From assembly GCA_002224055.1 (NCBI GenBank), contig AZLU01000258.1, positions 1-56,513 on the forward strand: a stretch of DNA of 56,513 bases, read 5' to 3'. How positions within the stretch are numbered: position 1 is the stretch's first letter; each line of letters opens with the position of its first letter. The translations under genes were made by a program, and so were the position numbers. Below are positions 46,226 to 55,924 of the stretch, one piece after another. The notes under the pieces were generated by a model. It was not told the DNA's origin. It did not search any database and was given only the letters and a program-made list of their open reading frames with translations. The stretch comes from Pezizomycotina sp. ARF18 (taxonomy: Eukaryota > Ascomycota).

Positions 46226-46960
46226 TTAGTACGAGCTCATACTCACGTGAATATGAACAACGCCATCAACAAGCTTCACCTGGTCGTCAATGTTGAAGAA
46301 GATTACAGGCAATACGTTCATCACCCTGAAGTTGTCCCATTCCGTCCCGTCCATCACGCCCATGAATGTATCTATGACCTGTGCGATCGTTACCGGTTGG
46401 CCGGGCGGATTTTCCAACGCCTCATTGTCTTTTCCGTCAATGGCAATGCCACCCTCTGCTTCGAGGACGATTACGGCGCGGCTAACGGCTCGTGAGACCG
46501 CATTCACGTCGCCCAGCCGGTAACGGGCAAGATCTAGCGATTTACTGCGACCCCCGGTTTCCATTTTGAACACCCCTTTGTCCTCAGCATTCTCGGGAAT
46601 GTAGTACGTGAGGTTGCTTAGGATCGGGTGCAGGTTAAACCTAGGCTTTGTGGGCTCTAGGATTGCCGTTGCGTTTGCGGTAGGTGTGGTTGTCGCTGTG
46701 ATTGTCGCGTAGATTTTCGTGGGCCTCGGCGTGTCGCGGAAGAGGGTTTTGTCGATGATCCCAACTTCGGTTCGAGTGTTGACGAGCTGGTAAAAGTCCT
46801 TACAGACGAGAGGCACACGCAGCTTGAGGTCGAAGAAGTCGAGATTCTCCAAGACCTTAAGAACGATCTCTGTAGGAATTTTTCGCAGCATTGTGTAAGA
46901 ACTATGGTAATTTTTGCGGCGAACTATGTTAAAGTGGATTTCGAATTTCCTTGATTGCAT
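46226..46960 (-). CDS. F-box protein, intact
   Basis: Uninterrupted 244-residue frame. ATG at 46960 gives MQSRKFEIHFNIVRRKNYHS. The in-frame ATG about 70 bp on (MLRKIPTEIVLKVLENLDFF) is the more usual start because the F-box begins there: IPTEIVLKVLENLDFFDLKL followed by RVPLVCKDFYQLV, residues about 25-60 of the longer form. The rest has a Thr-rich segment (YATITATTTPTANATAI) and a C-terminal region with AQVIDTFMGVMDGTEWDNFR. F-box proteins bind SKP1 and recruit substrates to SCF ubiquitin ligases. The substrate domain here is not recognised. Intact frame, in contrast with the F-box/LRR copies at 12-15 kb. Confidence 0.75.
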   Translation of the reverse strand: MQSRKFEIHFNIVRRKNYHSSYTMLRKIPTEIVLKVLENLDFFDLKLRVPLVCKDFYQLVNTRTEVGIIDKTLFRDTPRPTKIYATITATTTPTANATAILEPTKPRFNLHPILSNLTYYIPENAEDKGVFKMETGGRSKSLDLARYRLGDVNAVSRAVSRAVIVLEAEGGIAIDGKDNEALENPPGQPVTIAQVIDTFMGVMDGTEWDNFRVMNVLPVIFFNIDDQVKLVDGVVHIHVSMSSY

Positions 46961-47285
46961 GGTTTGGCGGTTTGATATTTTGTTTGTTGAAGAAAGTTTG
47001 CGTTAATTGCAGTCAACGAACAGATTTTTATATTGTCACTAGCTGGAAAACCCCGCAGAAAATTAAATTCAAGTAAATCAAAACACCACGAGTCAATGTA
47101 TTAAGCAAAGGGGGCTTTGAGTTATCTGTGGATTCTAGCGGACTCGGATAACTAGAGGGAGACATTGCTTCCCCATAGGTGATATAACTAGTGCTCCTCT
47201 CTGAGGTTTCATATTATTACCTATATGAGCAGAATTTTTAGCTCCTTGACGCCTCTCTCTGCATACATTTGAATATCTGCGAACT

Positions 47286-47612
47286 TCACATTTTTGACAT
47301 TATCCAAACAAGCACCGTCATCCCAAACACAATAAGACCGAGCACAGAGCTTAATTTCTCAAGACCATCTACACACCACTGAAGCCGAGCCCATCGACCT
47401 TTGCCCATTTTGACCTGTTTCGCCGTGGCTTCTTCCTTCTCGACTTTTTGCAATTCCTTTAATCCGAGGAGTTCCTGTTCGACGCGAGTTCGGCACTCGT
47501 AGCCCGCTTGTAGCCTTCGGCTTGCGGTGGAAATGAATTCGTTCACCGTCGGGTCGGCCGTTGAGCTAAGGTGTCCGTTCGGCATACCCTGGAGGCTCTG
47601 AAGGATTTCCAT
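47286..47612 (-). CDS. Small tail-anchored membrane protein
   Basis: Intact 108-residue frame from the ATG at 47612. It has a helical, coiled-coil-like middle (RRLQAGYECRTRVEQELLGL, ELQKVEKEEATAKQVKMG) and a single hydrophobic segment at the very C-terminus (LSSVLGLIVFGMTVLVWIM) followed by SKM. No signal peptide. This layout is that of a tail-anchored protein inserted post-translationally into the ER, mitochondrial outer or other membrane with its N-terminus in the cytosol. No family recognised. Confidence 0.6.
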   Translation of the reverse strand: MEILQSLQGMPNGHLSSTADPTVNEFISTASRRLQAGYECRTRVEQELLGLKELQKVEKEEATAKQVKMGKGRWARLQWCVDGLEKLSSVLGLIVFGMTVLVWIMSKM

Positions 47613-47983
47613 CTGACCAGGTGTGCAGGAACTTGCGCGACGATTAATTTTGCTTCAGTGTGGATATAGAGCGAGGATTTATCTCACTTCCTAACTGAAA
47701 GAAGGCATATTAGCAGATTGGTGAAGACATAGTTTGGGATGGAATAAATCACCAAGTTGTTGAAGTAATGTAGAGTCGTGTACCACGTGTTGTGAACGGA
47801 GTGGCTTTCGAGACTAAGTGGAGAGGGCTTCTTGAGGACGTCCAATCTATGGATGATGAGGCCGTCCGGAGAATGTAAGAGTGTTAGAAAGTAATTAACC
47901 GTAATACATTTACATATGGAAGCAGAGCGTTCAAGGCGGTTTATCTGTCGTGGAGTGCTTTCGCGGAATAACTTAGAGTAGAA

Positions 47984-48031
47984 ACTTTGATCGAAAGTCG
48001 TTGAATGACTTTGATCGAAAGTCGTTGAATG
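47984..48031. repeat. Perfect 24-bp tandem duplication
   Basis: A 24-bp unit beginning ACTTTGATCGAAAGTCG occurs twice without mismatch, directly adjacent. Confidence 0.95.
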
Positions 48032-48082
48032 ATATCTCGGTTAGTCCCTTTAGAATATAACCCCATGGTACAATAACGTGCT

Positions 48083-48109
48083 AAAAAAAAAAAAAAAAAA
48101 AAAAAAAAA
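48083..48109. repeat. Poly-A run of 27
   Basis: Uninterrupted A homopolymer in intergenic sequence. Its length may be unreliable in the assembly. Confidence 0.9.
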
Positions 48110-48283
48110 CTGTTCTTTGTGGGATTTTAAAAGGATTAGTGGTAGTAACATTCGCAGTCATATTAAAAAGACACCGCAGGTTTTCATTTTTTTTCACTCT
48201 TCTTTACATATGATATTATAAACATATAGCGAATTCAAATATTATAAAGCAGTAAAGCACAAACACGAAAGTGATACAATAAG

Positions 48284-48514
48284 TCAAATTCTTGACACGA
48301 GAGGGGACGTATTCTCTATGAGGGAATGTAACTCCTTACTAAGCAGAGGTGCGTGCTCCAAGGTAGGATGTCCGAACAAAGCTCGATACGTAGCTTCAAC
48401 ACAACTGTAAACACCGGATGCCGTCCCATTAGCTAATGCAGAGGAGTTCCGAACGCCCATAGAGCGCCGAGGAGAACGGGACCGCCATTGCAGCATTATG
48501 TCGTTATTTTCCAT
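48284..48514 (-). CDS. Small orphan ORF
   Basis: ATG at 48514 gives MENNDIMLQWRSRSPRRSMG, then GTASGVYSCVEATYRALFGH and LLSKELHSLIENTSPLV, 76 residues. Uninterrupted, but short and without a recognisable domain. It lies downstream of the secreted-protein gene on the same strand. Confidence 0.3.
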   Translation of the reverse strand: MENNDIMLQWRSRSPRRSMGVRNSSALANGTASGVYSCVEATYRALFGHPTLEHAPLLSKELHSLIENTSPLVSRI

Positions 48515-48648
48515 AATCGATGTCACTGTGACCCTCTCTGATTGATTTACTAGAAAGTTGATGATAGATACACATTGTGATATTTTTAATATTTAAAAGC
48601 CGAAGGTTATGTAACTACGTCAGAAGACTTGGGAAAGTCTTATATTTA

Positions 48649-49810
48649 CTAGATTGCGTTGAAATCTTTTTCGAATTTTTCGACATCCTTTTCAAGCTTT
48701 TCAATAGTAGATTCACTAGCCGGGACTCGGTCTCCCGCCTGCGCAATTCCGATTTCTTTCCCGCCGGCGAAATTCGGGTTTAGGACCTCTCCCACCCCGT
48801 CCTGCTTGATTTTATCGGAGTCTCGACTTACCGGCTCTTCTACTGCCCGCGTCAACGGACCGAGTTTCTGACGACCCCTAAAGGGAGGTGGCTCGGATGG
48901 CTCGCCGGAGCGGAAAATGTTTGTATACCTGTCCATCCACTTATCGTAACCCTCTTCGATATCAGAGTCCGGCAAACCGTTGTTACCCTGCATGTACTTC
49001 GCCAGCCTGTCCCGAACGTGCTTATCAAGCTCTTTATCCGTGTTCCATGGCCCTTTTGAGCCCGCCGCGGCAGTTCCCCCTCCTCGTGATGAATGGGGCG
49101 CTCTGGGTGGAATTTGATTGAATCCGGCCCTCTAAACCCACTTTTGCCAATAGGCAGTGGCTGCTGCTGAGCTTTCTTAGTGACTTCGGCGAGGTAACCC
49201 TCGTCGACAGGTACCATAAAACCTTCTTTATTCATCTTGTAAAGGTCCCTTTCTCTCCAGTTATTCTCCTTTCCGGAAACCTTCCTTCCTCTCCGGCTGC
49301 AGGCTTATTCTCGTGTTCGTGTACCGGGAACTCGCCGGCTGGTGCAGCGTCGGGCGGAAACCCATGCGTATAATCCGACTCAGTCCCGTCGGACCCTGGG
49401 TAGGGTTCAAACTCGATCTCACCAGGATCTCTCTTTGGGTCTTTGCTCAAGTAGTGCTTCAAGACTGCGGCCCCACCTAGACCAAGGGCCGTAGATCCTA
49501 ACATATCCAGACCCTTTCGATAATTCTCTTTGGGGCGAGTCACCGCGCTGTCTGAACTCGCTGGCAATATTGGAAGAGTACTGGATGGTACTGTATCGTA
49601 CGCTCCCGAAATGAAGTTATCATTGTCAGCGTCCCAGTTAGGGAGGGCACTACTACTTAGGCCTACTTCAGAGGAGCTTTCGTAATCGTAAGGGTCGCCG
49701 CTTCCGGTCGGCGTAACTTGAGGAGCCGGAGCTGGCGCGGCAATGATAAGCTGAGAAAATGTAAGAAGACTACTCCCACGAGGAGAATATTCGAAATTTG
49801 ATACTTCATG
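48649..49810 (-). CDS. Putative secreted or signal-anchored protein, frame-broken
   Basis: ATG at 49810 opens a hydrophobic leader (MKYQISNILLVGV...). After one missing base near 49755 it ends in LLTFSQLIIAAPAPAPQ, a typical signal-peptide end. The mature part is acidic and Ser/Pro-rich (GSGDPYDYESSSEVGLSSSA), with a glycine-rich hydrophobic stretch (LDMLGSTALGLGGAAVLKHY) that could be a second membrane segment, then YPGSDGTESDYTHGFPPDAA. Further one-base losses near 49275 and 49060 lead to YLAEVTKKAQQQPLPIGKSG, then DKELDKHVRDRLAKYMQGNN and EGYDKWMDRYTNIFRSGEPS, and a coiled-coil end (STIEKLEKDVEKFEKDFNAI) at 48649. About 385 residues. No domain family recognised. All three frame changes are single missing bases. 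Confidence 0.55.
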
Positions 49811-51094
49811 CTTCTATTATTTCTTGTTTTTCTTTTTCAATCTCTCCCGATTCTTCGTGTTGTTAACCAGGTAAGGCCCTGCAGAATAATTGAAAGAGAG
49901 ATATTTTTAGTAGACCAATATCCTTCGACTTTTATTAAAGAGTTTGTATTTTAAATTTCTCTATACCCAAGAATTGGCTTCTTTGAGTTCGAAGCTCGGA
50001 GCCCTAGAGCGATGTATTTCTCTAGTCTTAAGATCTGGCGTGTTGCCGAGATGACAGGCTTGCTTTGTTTAATGGAGACCCGTCTCGTTCTAGAATATCT
50101 TGAAGGATGGCCGATCTATTTTTTTTGAGCTTATAGTCCTTAGTTTGATAGCTTTGGAGCTACCTACGTCTTGAATAATATAATACAACCAAGTGGAAAT
50201 TTCTTACCACAGGCCCAAAATCGAGTATGGTGATGTCAGAATAAAAAAATGTAAGGTTTTCCCTTCAGGAGCTTGTGATGTTCTAGATTGCCACCAAATG
50301 AAGACAATCACTGGGCGCGAGTTTATAATCTCAGAAGTGAATCTAAATTTTAACTTATAGGAACCTTGATGTATTGGCATCTGTATTCTACAGGTATATT
50401 TTTGAGCCTCCAGTTTCTTAATAAGGTTACTCATTGGATCATCGATGCCGTCGATAATTCGACACGCAATAGCATCTACTACATAGCACTAAGCATATGT
50501 TGTAGGAAAGGATACGGGGATATCGGTTATGAGATTTTGAAAATAACTATTAGTCGTCTTGAAAAGGAGAGAACGATCATCGTACGCAGATGAGAACAAG
50601 AACATTATCAAGAGAATACCTCTCTAGAAACGTTCCACCTATATCCGCAATGGGCAAATTATCGAATATGATCTTGTTCGTTGATTAAGCAGGAGCATCG
50701 ACGCGACTCAAGCTGGATAAAATGGACTACTAAAACGCATCCCTCTCAAATTCAAGAAGAAGGTTTTTACCGTGCCTCAAAATACTAGAAAGGTGTGGGG
50801 AATCGCAAAGAATTATTCCAGGATAAAGAATAAAAAAAAAGGTTTTTTTTTTTTTTGTTTTGGAATAATGCAAGAACCCAGCTATCAAAAATCCTTCTTC
50901 ACTCATAAAAAAGGTCACATCCTGCTAGCCAAACAAACATACCCCACTTAGTACTCTATCCGAATCAAACTCACCATCCATCCGCATACTAACAACGCCC
51001 CGTTTCGTCATTCGGATACTCTACCTCTTTCCTCTTTCAAATAAGAATTCTTACTCGAAACTCCACAACAAATGCATGCATTCGCTGTTTCACC
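49811..51094. other. Intergenic, nothing recognised
   Basis: AT-rich with T and A tracts (for example 50828-50855). Open frames such as 50366-50593 show no motif. Confidence 0.4.
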
Positions 51095-51639
51095 ATGAGC
51101 AATTCTAACGACGACATCCGGCTCTGACTAGCCACAAGCGCGAAGCTAGTCACCCAAGCTAAACAAACCAAGCTAAACAAACCAAGCTACGGAAATCCAT
51201 AAAATGTACGAATTGCGCGCGGAAGCGGCGGAAAAGGCAATGGCATATGGTCTCGCGGCGACGAATGCGGACAACCTAAGTTTCATGGCAGGGTCGCGTC
51301 GACCTCCCGCGCGAATAACGGGGAGAGCATCGTTCTGGCAACTCAGGGAATGGTTGAGCATATGTCAGAGCGCGTAAATCAAGCCAAGCAGGAGCTAGAG
51401 CAACACGGGCTTGCACGGGCACTGATAAGCCTTTCGTCGGAACGAAGGCGGATGTCGAAGCGGGGTTGAAGACTTATCGGCTTGAGAGGAGGAAATCTTT
51501 GCGTGAGGCGGAAATATGCGAGGAGGAAATTGCATTGCAGGCAAAGAAGCTGGAGATCTACAAGGAGAAGTTAAGAGTTCTTCAGGAGCAGCAAGAGAGG
51601 GAATGCAACGCTCTCTTTCTTCAAGTTACGGAGGGTTAG
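51095..51639 (+). pseudogene. Coiled-coil family copy A
   Basis: ATG at 51095 (MSNSNDDIRL) is soon followed by a frame break and by a 14-bp tandem repeat (51156-51183) that itself shifts the frame. Sense resumes as MYELRAEAAEKAMAYGLAAT and NLSFMAGSRRPP, then after single missing bases near 51315 and 51425 as MVEHMSERVNQAKQELEQHG and GLKTYRLERRKSLREAEICE, ending LQEQQERECNALFLQVTEG at the TAG 51637-51639. The EL.AEAAE...YG....N.L..MA..R.P block and the Q.E...ALF....G end recur in the copies at 53103 and 54444. A 144-bp part of its 3' end is repeated in inverted form at 52574-52717. Function unknown. Confidence 0.5.
51156..51183. repeat. 14-bp tandem repeat inside coiled-coil copy A
   Basis: Two perfect copies of AAGCTAAACAAACC followed by AAGCTAC. 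The unit length is not a multiple of three, so unit number changes the reading frame. Confidence 0.85.
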
Positions 51640-51668
51640 ATGTAATCTATAAGCTCGGGTTTTCTTTC

Positions 51669-51669
<1 letters not shown>
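51526..51669 (+). repeat. 144-bp inverted duplication, copy 1
   Basis: Reverse complement of 52574-52717 with four differences. It covers the 3' coding end of coiled-coil copy A and stops beside a 36-base poly-T run. Confidence 0.9.
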
Positions 51670-51671
<2 letters not shown>

Positions 51672-51707
<36 letters not shown>

Positions 51708-51780
51708 CAAGGAGCTTCCAATTAAAAGTAGAGACTACGCAGTATTAGAATTTATTTTTTTATTTTTTTTTTTTTTTTTT
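51672..51780. repeat. Two long poly-T tracts
   Basis: 36 T at 51672-51707 and a second T-rich tract at 51751-51780, just downstream of coiled-coil copy A. Possibly related to the event that generated the inverted duplication. Confidence 0.85.
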
Positions 51781-52248
51781 CAAGGGAGACAGGAAAACGA
51801 TCCTGTGTTGTTGAACACTACAATTCCGCTGCTCTGCATACATTTCTTTCTTATGATCCAACGTCTTTATCAATGGATTGATCGACTAGGACCATCAGGG
51901 TTACATAAATACCTGAATTACATCACCGATCGAGATACAGTACCTCCCTTTATTTCTACTGATGAACTTTTTATAAATAATGCCAAGAAGAATTTGTCTA
52001 TTTTATCAACAAAGTTCCCCCCGCTACTCCGTCCATGCAATCAACACACCAGTCCAGGTCGATCTTTGTACTCTTGTTACACGATTTCCCGAATCTATTT
52101 AATACTAACACCTTCATAGGTTGATGTTTCCGTCTTTCTTTCTCCACAAATCCCCAGTGGTATCAAATTAAAATAGCTTCTTCCTCAAGCTCCAAAATAA
52201 TAGAAACTCCAAAACCCCGTCCGAAGCCGATCAACGTACCGCTACATC

Positions 52249-52596
52249 ATGACCTCTCACGAGAACCTCGAGCTCAAAACTAGCGGCGAGCAAAAAGCTG
52301 GCGCTGGAAGCGCAAGGAAAGAGTCACCAAAAGCGGTAGAAGTGTGCGAGCTGAGCGCTGATGCGGCGGAGGCTATCTTCGGATAAAGCCATGCAGCGGT
52401 GGGCGAAAACGATCTACACGCCATGTCCAGAGTTCGACAATCTCTACAACCGGCCCACTCACATAGCGTCGCGAGAGCTAGGCAGTTCGTGCAAGGTCTG
52501 CGAGAACGTAGAGCACGAGTCGACACCGAGTTGGAAAATTGCGAGAGACGGCTTCAAAAGCGTTCAGCAGATACGAAAGAAAAACCGAGCTTATAG
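52249..52596 (+). pseudogene. Coiled-coil family copy B, 3' end replaced
   Basis: ATG at 52249 gives MTSHENLELKTSGEQKAGAG and VEVCELSADAAEAIFG. After a frame change near 52385 it continues HAAVGENDLHAMSRVRQSLQ and RARQFVQGLRERRARVDTEL, then ENCERRLQKRSADTKEK. The CEL.ADAAE....G.NDL..M...RQ pattern aligns with copies A, C and D. The coding sequence then runs into the inverted 144-bp fragment of copy A (from 52574) and stops, so the normal Q.E...ALF...G end is missing. It is therefore a truncated copy whose 3' end was replaced by inverted sequence. Confidence 0.5.
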
Positions 52597-52717
52597 ATTA
52601 CATCTAACCCTCCGTAAATTGAAGAAAGAGAGCGTTGCATTCCCTCTCTTGCTGCTCCTAAAGAACTCTTAACTTCTCCTTGTAGATCTCCAGCTTCTTT
52701 GCCTGCAATGTAATTTC
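52574..52717 (-). repeat. 144-bp inverted duplication, copy 2
   Basis: Reverse complement of 51526-51669 with four mismatches. It truncates coiled-coil copy B. Confidence 0.9.
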
Positions 52718-53102
52718 AAATAAAAAATTTTAATTTTATTAAAACTTACTAGTCCTAGTTATTTCTTCTACTTTTATTACGTATGTGGTTTTGTTAAAAA
52801 AAAATTGGCTTAAATAGAGAAATAAATTAATTAATCGGTCAGTCAACCGCTTAATGTTGCTCCCCTCAGCACCGCGAATTTCTCGAACAAACAAACAAAA
52901 TTATCAAAAAAAACTACTATTTAGCTTTTAAAATGCTCAAGGGAGAAGCTTACAGCCAGTGACAACCATCTACTCTCCTATAATTTAGCTTCTCATTCTC
53001 CCAAGCTCGTTTTACAGTCTTCAACAGCGGCTCCCTGCCAATTACCCACCAGCGCCGCAGTTATCTGCATATACTTTCTACTATGATACACCACCGACCA
53101 AG

Positions 53103-53644
53103 ATGGAGAACACCCATATGCGCTTATACACCAGCAAGAAGCTCTTCCTCGAATCGCAACAGGACTGGCACGAGAAAAAACTGGAGATGTTGGAGATAGG
53201 TCTTGAAAACGTGGAGCTAATTTCTCTCATCCACGATGCATCAATGGATCTCCACGACATCGAATACATGGCAGCGACTCAACAGCCCATACCCTCCGCA
53301 AGTATTCACAGCTTTCCCCGCCAGGGAGGTCTTATACGTGCTTACGGTGACGCCATCGAGCGCGTCAAAAAGGAGTTAGAGCTCAACGAGCAAAGGCTGG
53401 AGCAGCACATCACTCAGGCGGCCGGCGGGAGGACGGGTGGTGATATCGAAGAGGCGACAAGATGATCGAGGACTATGAGGCGAGCAGTCAACATTATCTG
53501 AAGGAAGCAGATAGCTTCGAGCCTCAGATTAAGAGGTCTAAGGAGATTCGGGATCAGAACGCGGAGGAGTGGAAGGCGTTGCAACAGCGTCAAGAGACTG
53601 AATACGATGCCCTTTTCATGAGGTTTGCGCATGGCAGGAGCTAA
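53103..53644 (+). CDS. Coiled-coil family copy C
   Basis: ATG at 53103 opens MENTHMRLYTSKKLFLESQQ, then DWHEKKLEMLEIGLENVELI, then the family block ASMDLHDIEYMAATQQPIPS and IERVKKELELNEQRLEQHIT. One missing base near 53459 leads to MIEDYEASSQHYLKEADSFE and RDQNAEEWKALQQRQETEYD followed by ALFMRFAHGRS at the stop 53644. About 180 residues, almost wholly helical, predicted coiled coil, no signal peptide. The closest paralogue is copy D. The family appears nowhere else in the window except as copies A, B and D. Function unknown. Confidence 0.65.
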
Positions 53645-54139
53645 CAGAGTGCGCCGAATAATGAAATCGCATCTCTAGGATTATTGATAAAGGAAATCTA
53701 CGTTTGACTCGACGACAACTCACTAAGATTTAACCTTGGTCGCCTTGATACATCACAGAAGGTGCGGAACCGGAATTATTATAACACTCTTCATCGACTA
53801 CTTTAGTAGTAAATCAATACTCATCCTATCTCATCCTACGTCGGTACGCGTGCTTGATATATCTTCTTGAGCTCTTTGATTATCCGTGGAATCTTGTCTC
53901 GAGCTTGTACCAAACTCTTTGCCTCTTAGTACCTTCGCTGTAAAATCTAAGATCCCACTGAATTTTGTTCCCCTTCCACATCGTTATTAAATAGGTATAA
54001 CGATACTTAAGAATGCCCACTGCAGTTGATTTACTATGAGAAAGCATTCAAGACCTATAAACACCAAGTAGCGGTGTCTTCTGACCTTTATATATTCACA
54101 TTACAGTGGCGAATATTGCAGTGGCGATTCTGTCATTTC

Positions 54140-54210
54140 ATTTTTCAATATTTTCAATATTTTCAATATTTTCAATATTTTCAATTTTTTCAATTTTTTC
54201 ATTTTTTTAT
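54140..54210. repeat. TTTTCAATA-type minisatellite
   Basis: Five to seven units of roughly TTTTCAATA(T), grading into TTTTTTCAAT and poly-T. Frames reading through it are artefacts. It lies in the 5' region of coiled-coil copy D. Confidence 0.85.
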
Positions 54211-54443
54211 TTTTTTCAACAAAGATTCCCACACAAAATCGAGACGAAAAAAACAAAAATTGGCAAATTGACTTCCACTCCATCAAACAACCACCACGAC
54301 ATATCCGCTACTCCCAGGACCCTCACTTCTCCTAGGACCCCTCACTCCTCCTCTTCCACAGCACTTGTCGAACGATATCCCTATTTCGAAGAAACCTTTC
54401 CAGGCAATTTGCAAGTAAATCGTTCACACCAAGGAAACCAAAC

Positions 54444-54994
54444 ATGCAGTCGCAACTATCAACAAGCAAGAAACAACTCCTCGAAGCCCGACGAACAAAG
54501 TACGAGAAGGAACTAGCAATGTACACTATCCGCACGCAGGCAGCAGAGACGGTAATGCTCTACGGCAACGCGCGCATGGACATGGACGAACTGCAATACA
54601 TGGCCAGCACCCGCCAACCGTTTCCCCCGCCTTTAGACGACGGCACCCTCGCCGCGGCAGAAGCAACGATACGAGCTCTTCGAACTCACAAGGAACGGGC
54701 AAGAGTTGCGCTGAGGAAGCAGAGCGACGTCTCGAGGAGCATCTGGAGGACATGGTTAATCCCGACATGTCTGCGAGGGTATTGCCGGATTCGGATAAGG
54801 AAGCGAAGGAGAAATTAAAGGAGTTTGCGGCGAGGATGGAGGTTTATTTGGAGGAAGCTGATATTTACGAGAAGGTTATGGAAAGGGATTCAAAGATCCT
54901 CGAGGATTTCAAGGGGAAGATGGAAAAATTGGAAGAGTGGCAGGCAAGACAGTACGATTCGCTCTTTGCGGCGGTAGCTGAAGGCTGGAGATAA
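54444..54994 (+). CDS. Coiled-coil family copy D
   Basis: ATG at 54444 opens MQSQLSTSKKQLLEARRTKY, then EKELAMYTIRTQAAETVMLY and the family block ARMDMDELQYMASTRQPFPP. A frame change by one missing base near 54718 leads to EEAERRLEEHLEDMVNPDMS-like sense, FAARMEVYLEEADIYEKVME and MEKLEEWQARQYDSLFAAVA followed by EGWR at the stop 54994. About 180 residues, predicted coiled coil. It shares the start (SKK..LE), the middle block and the C-terminal QY.SLF.....G end with copy C. An upstream leader contains a TTTTCAATA minisatellite. Confidence 0.65.
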
Positions 54995-55924
54995 AACATT
55001 CTGTTAATTACATAGAGATCTCAGGCATCGTTATATTTTCCTTTCCGCTTTTCGAACCGTATCAATTTGGTAAATGTAATTATTTCACGGTGACTTTTCG
55101 AGCGGTTTCCAGACATGAGCATCTCGCGGCGCTTTCTATTTCTTACGCATGCTATGAATCACAAGAACTATTTAAATAGCTGAATTCTACACCGAATACG
55201 GTCCCTCGCTGAAAAGTACGAAAAAACAATAGACCGGCGAATATAAAGAATTGAGGTTGCTCTTTGTGTGGTTGGCCATCGGATCTTCTTCCACAGGTTT
55301 CTTTCAGGCTCGTGACCAATGATAACGTGGAAGGTCGGGGAAGGTAGTCTATATTGATCAATCAAGCGCATCAGATTTTCAGGGCTGTGGGTAACTTAAC
55401 ACTCCGTATAGAATATACATTCAAAGACGCAATTGTTACCTAACATTCGAGTTGATGCGCGCTTCATCACAGTAGTAGCACTTTGATGGCCATTCCACGG
55501 GTGTTTAAGTTGTATGTAGACCAAAGTTGAACTATGGAGACAAAACCACACGAGAATGTGGCATCAAATCTATAACTCTAGAACATAGTATTGAGATACA
55601 CGTGGTTTTTATATGCCCCTGGTTCGGTTGGTTGTTTCTATTTCATAACAGCTTCGATCTCCGGGTATCCTCGTATCTTCGCTTCTATACGCTAATTGAG
55701 AATATCCCAATTCCTCTTAAGCGGCGTTCCAAAACCGCTCAAAATTTTCAGAACTTCTGGCTCCGGTTATTGATCCTCTATACTACAAGAAACGCATACT
55801 GAGAAACCCCAAGCTGGTCTATGCCGTACCACAAACCAAATCGAGCCGACGCCTATTGCCATCGCATGGTACTGCTAAGCATTGGGCATGCCAAAAGGCA
55901 TAACAAATCTATAGGCATCGAAGT
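54995..55924. other. Intergenic, nothing recognised
   Basis: No coding sense recognised. The open plus frame at 55527-55802 lacks motifs. The sequence becomes AT-rich towards the repeat at the end of the window. Confidence 0.4.

Noticed and set aside
54101-54286. Lys/Ile-rich minus-strand frame
   Set aside because: Translation of the TTTTCAATA minisatellite.
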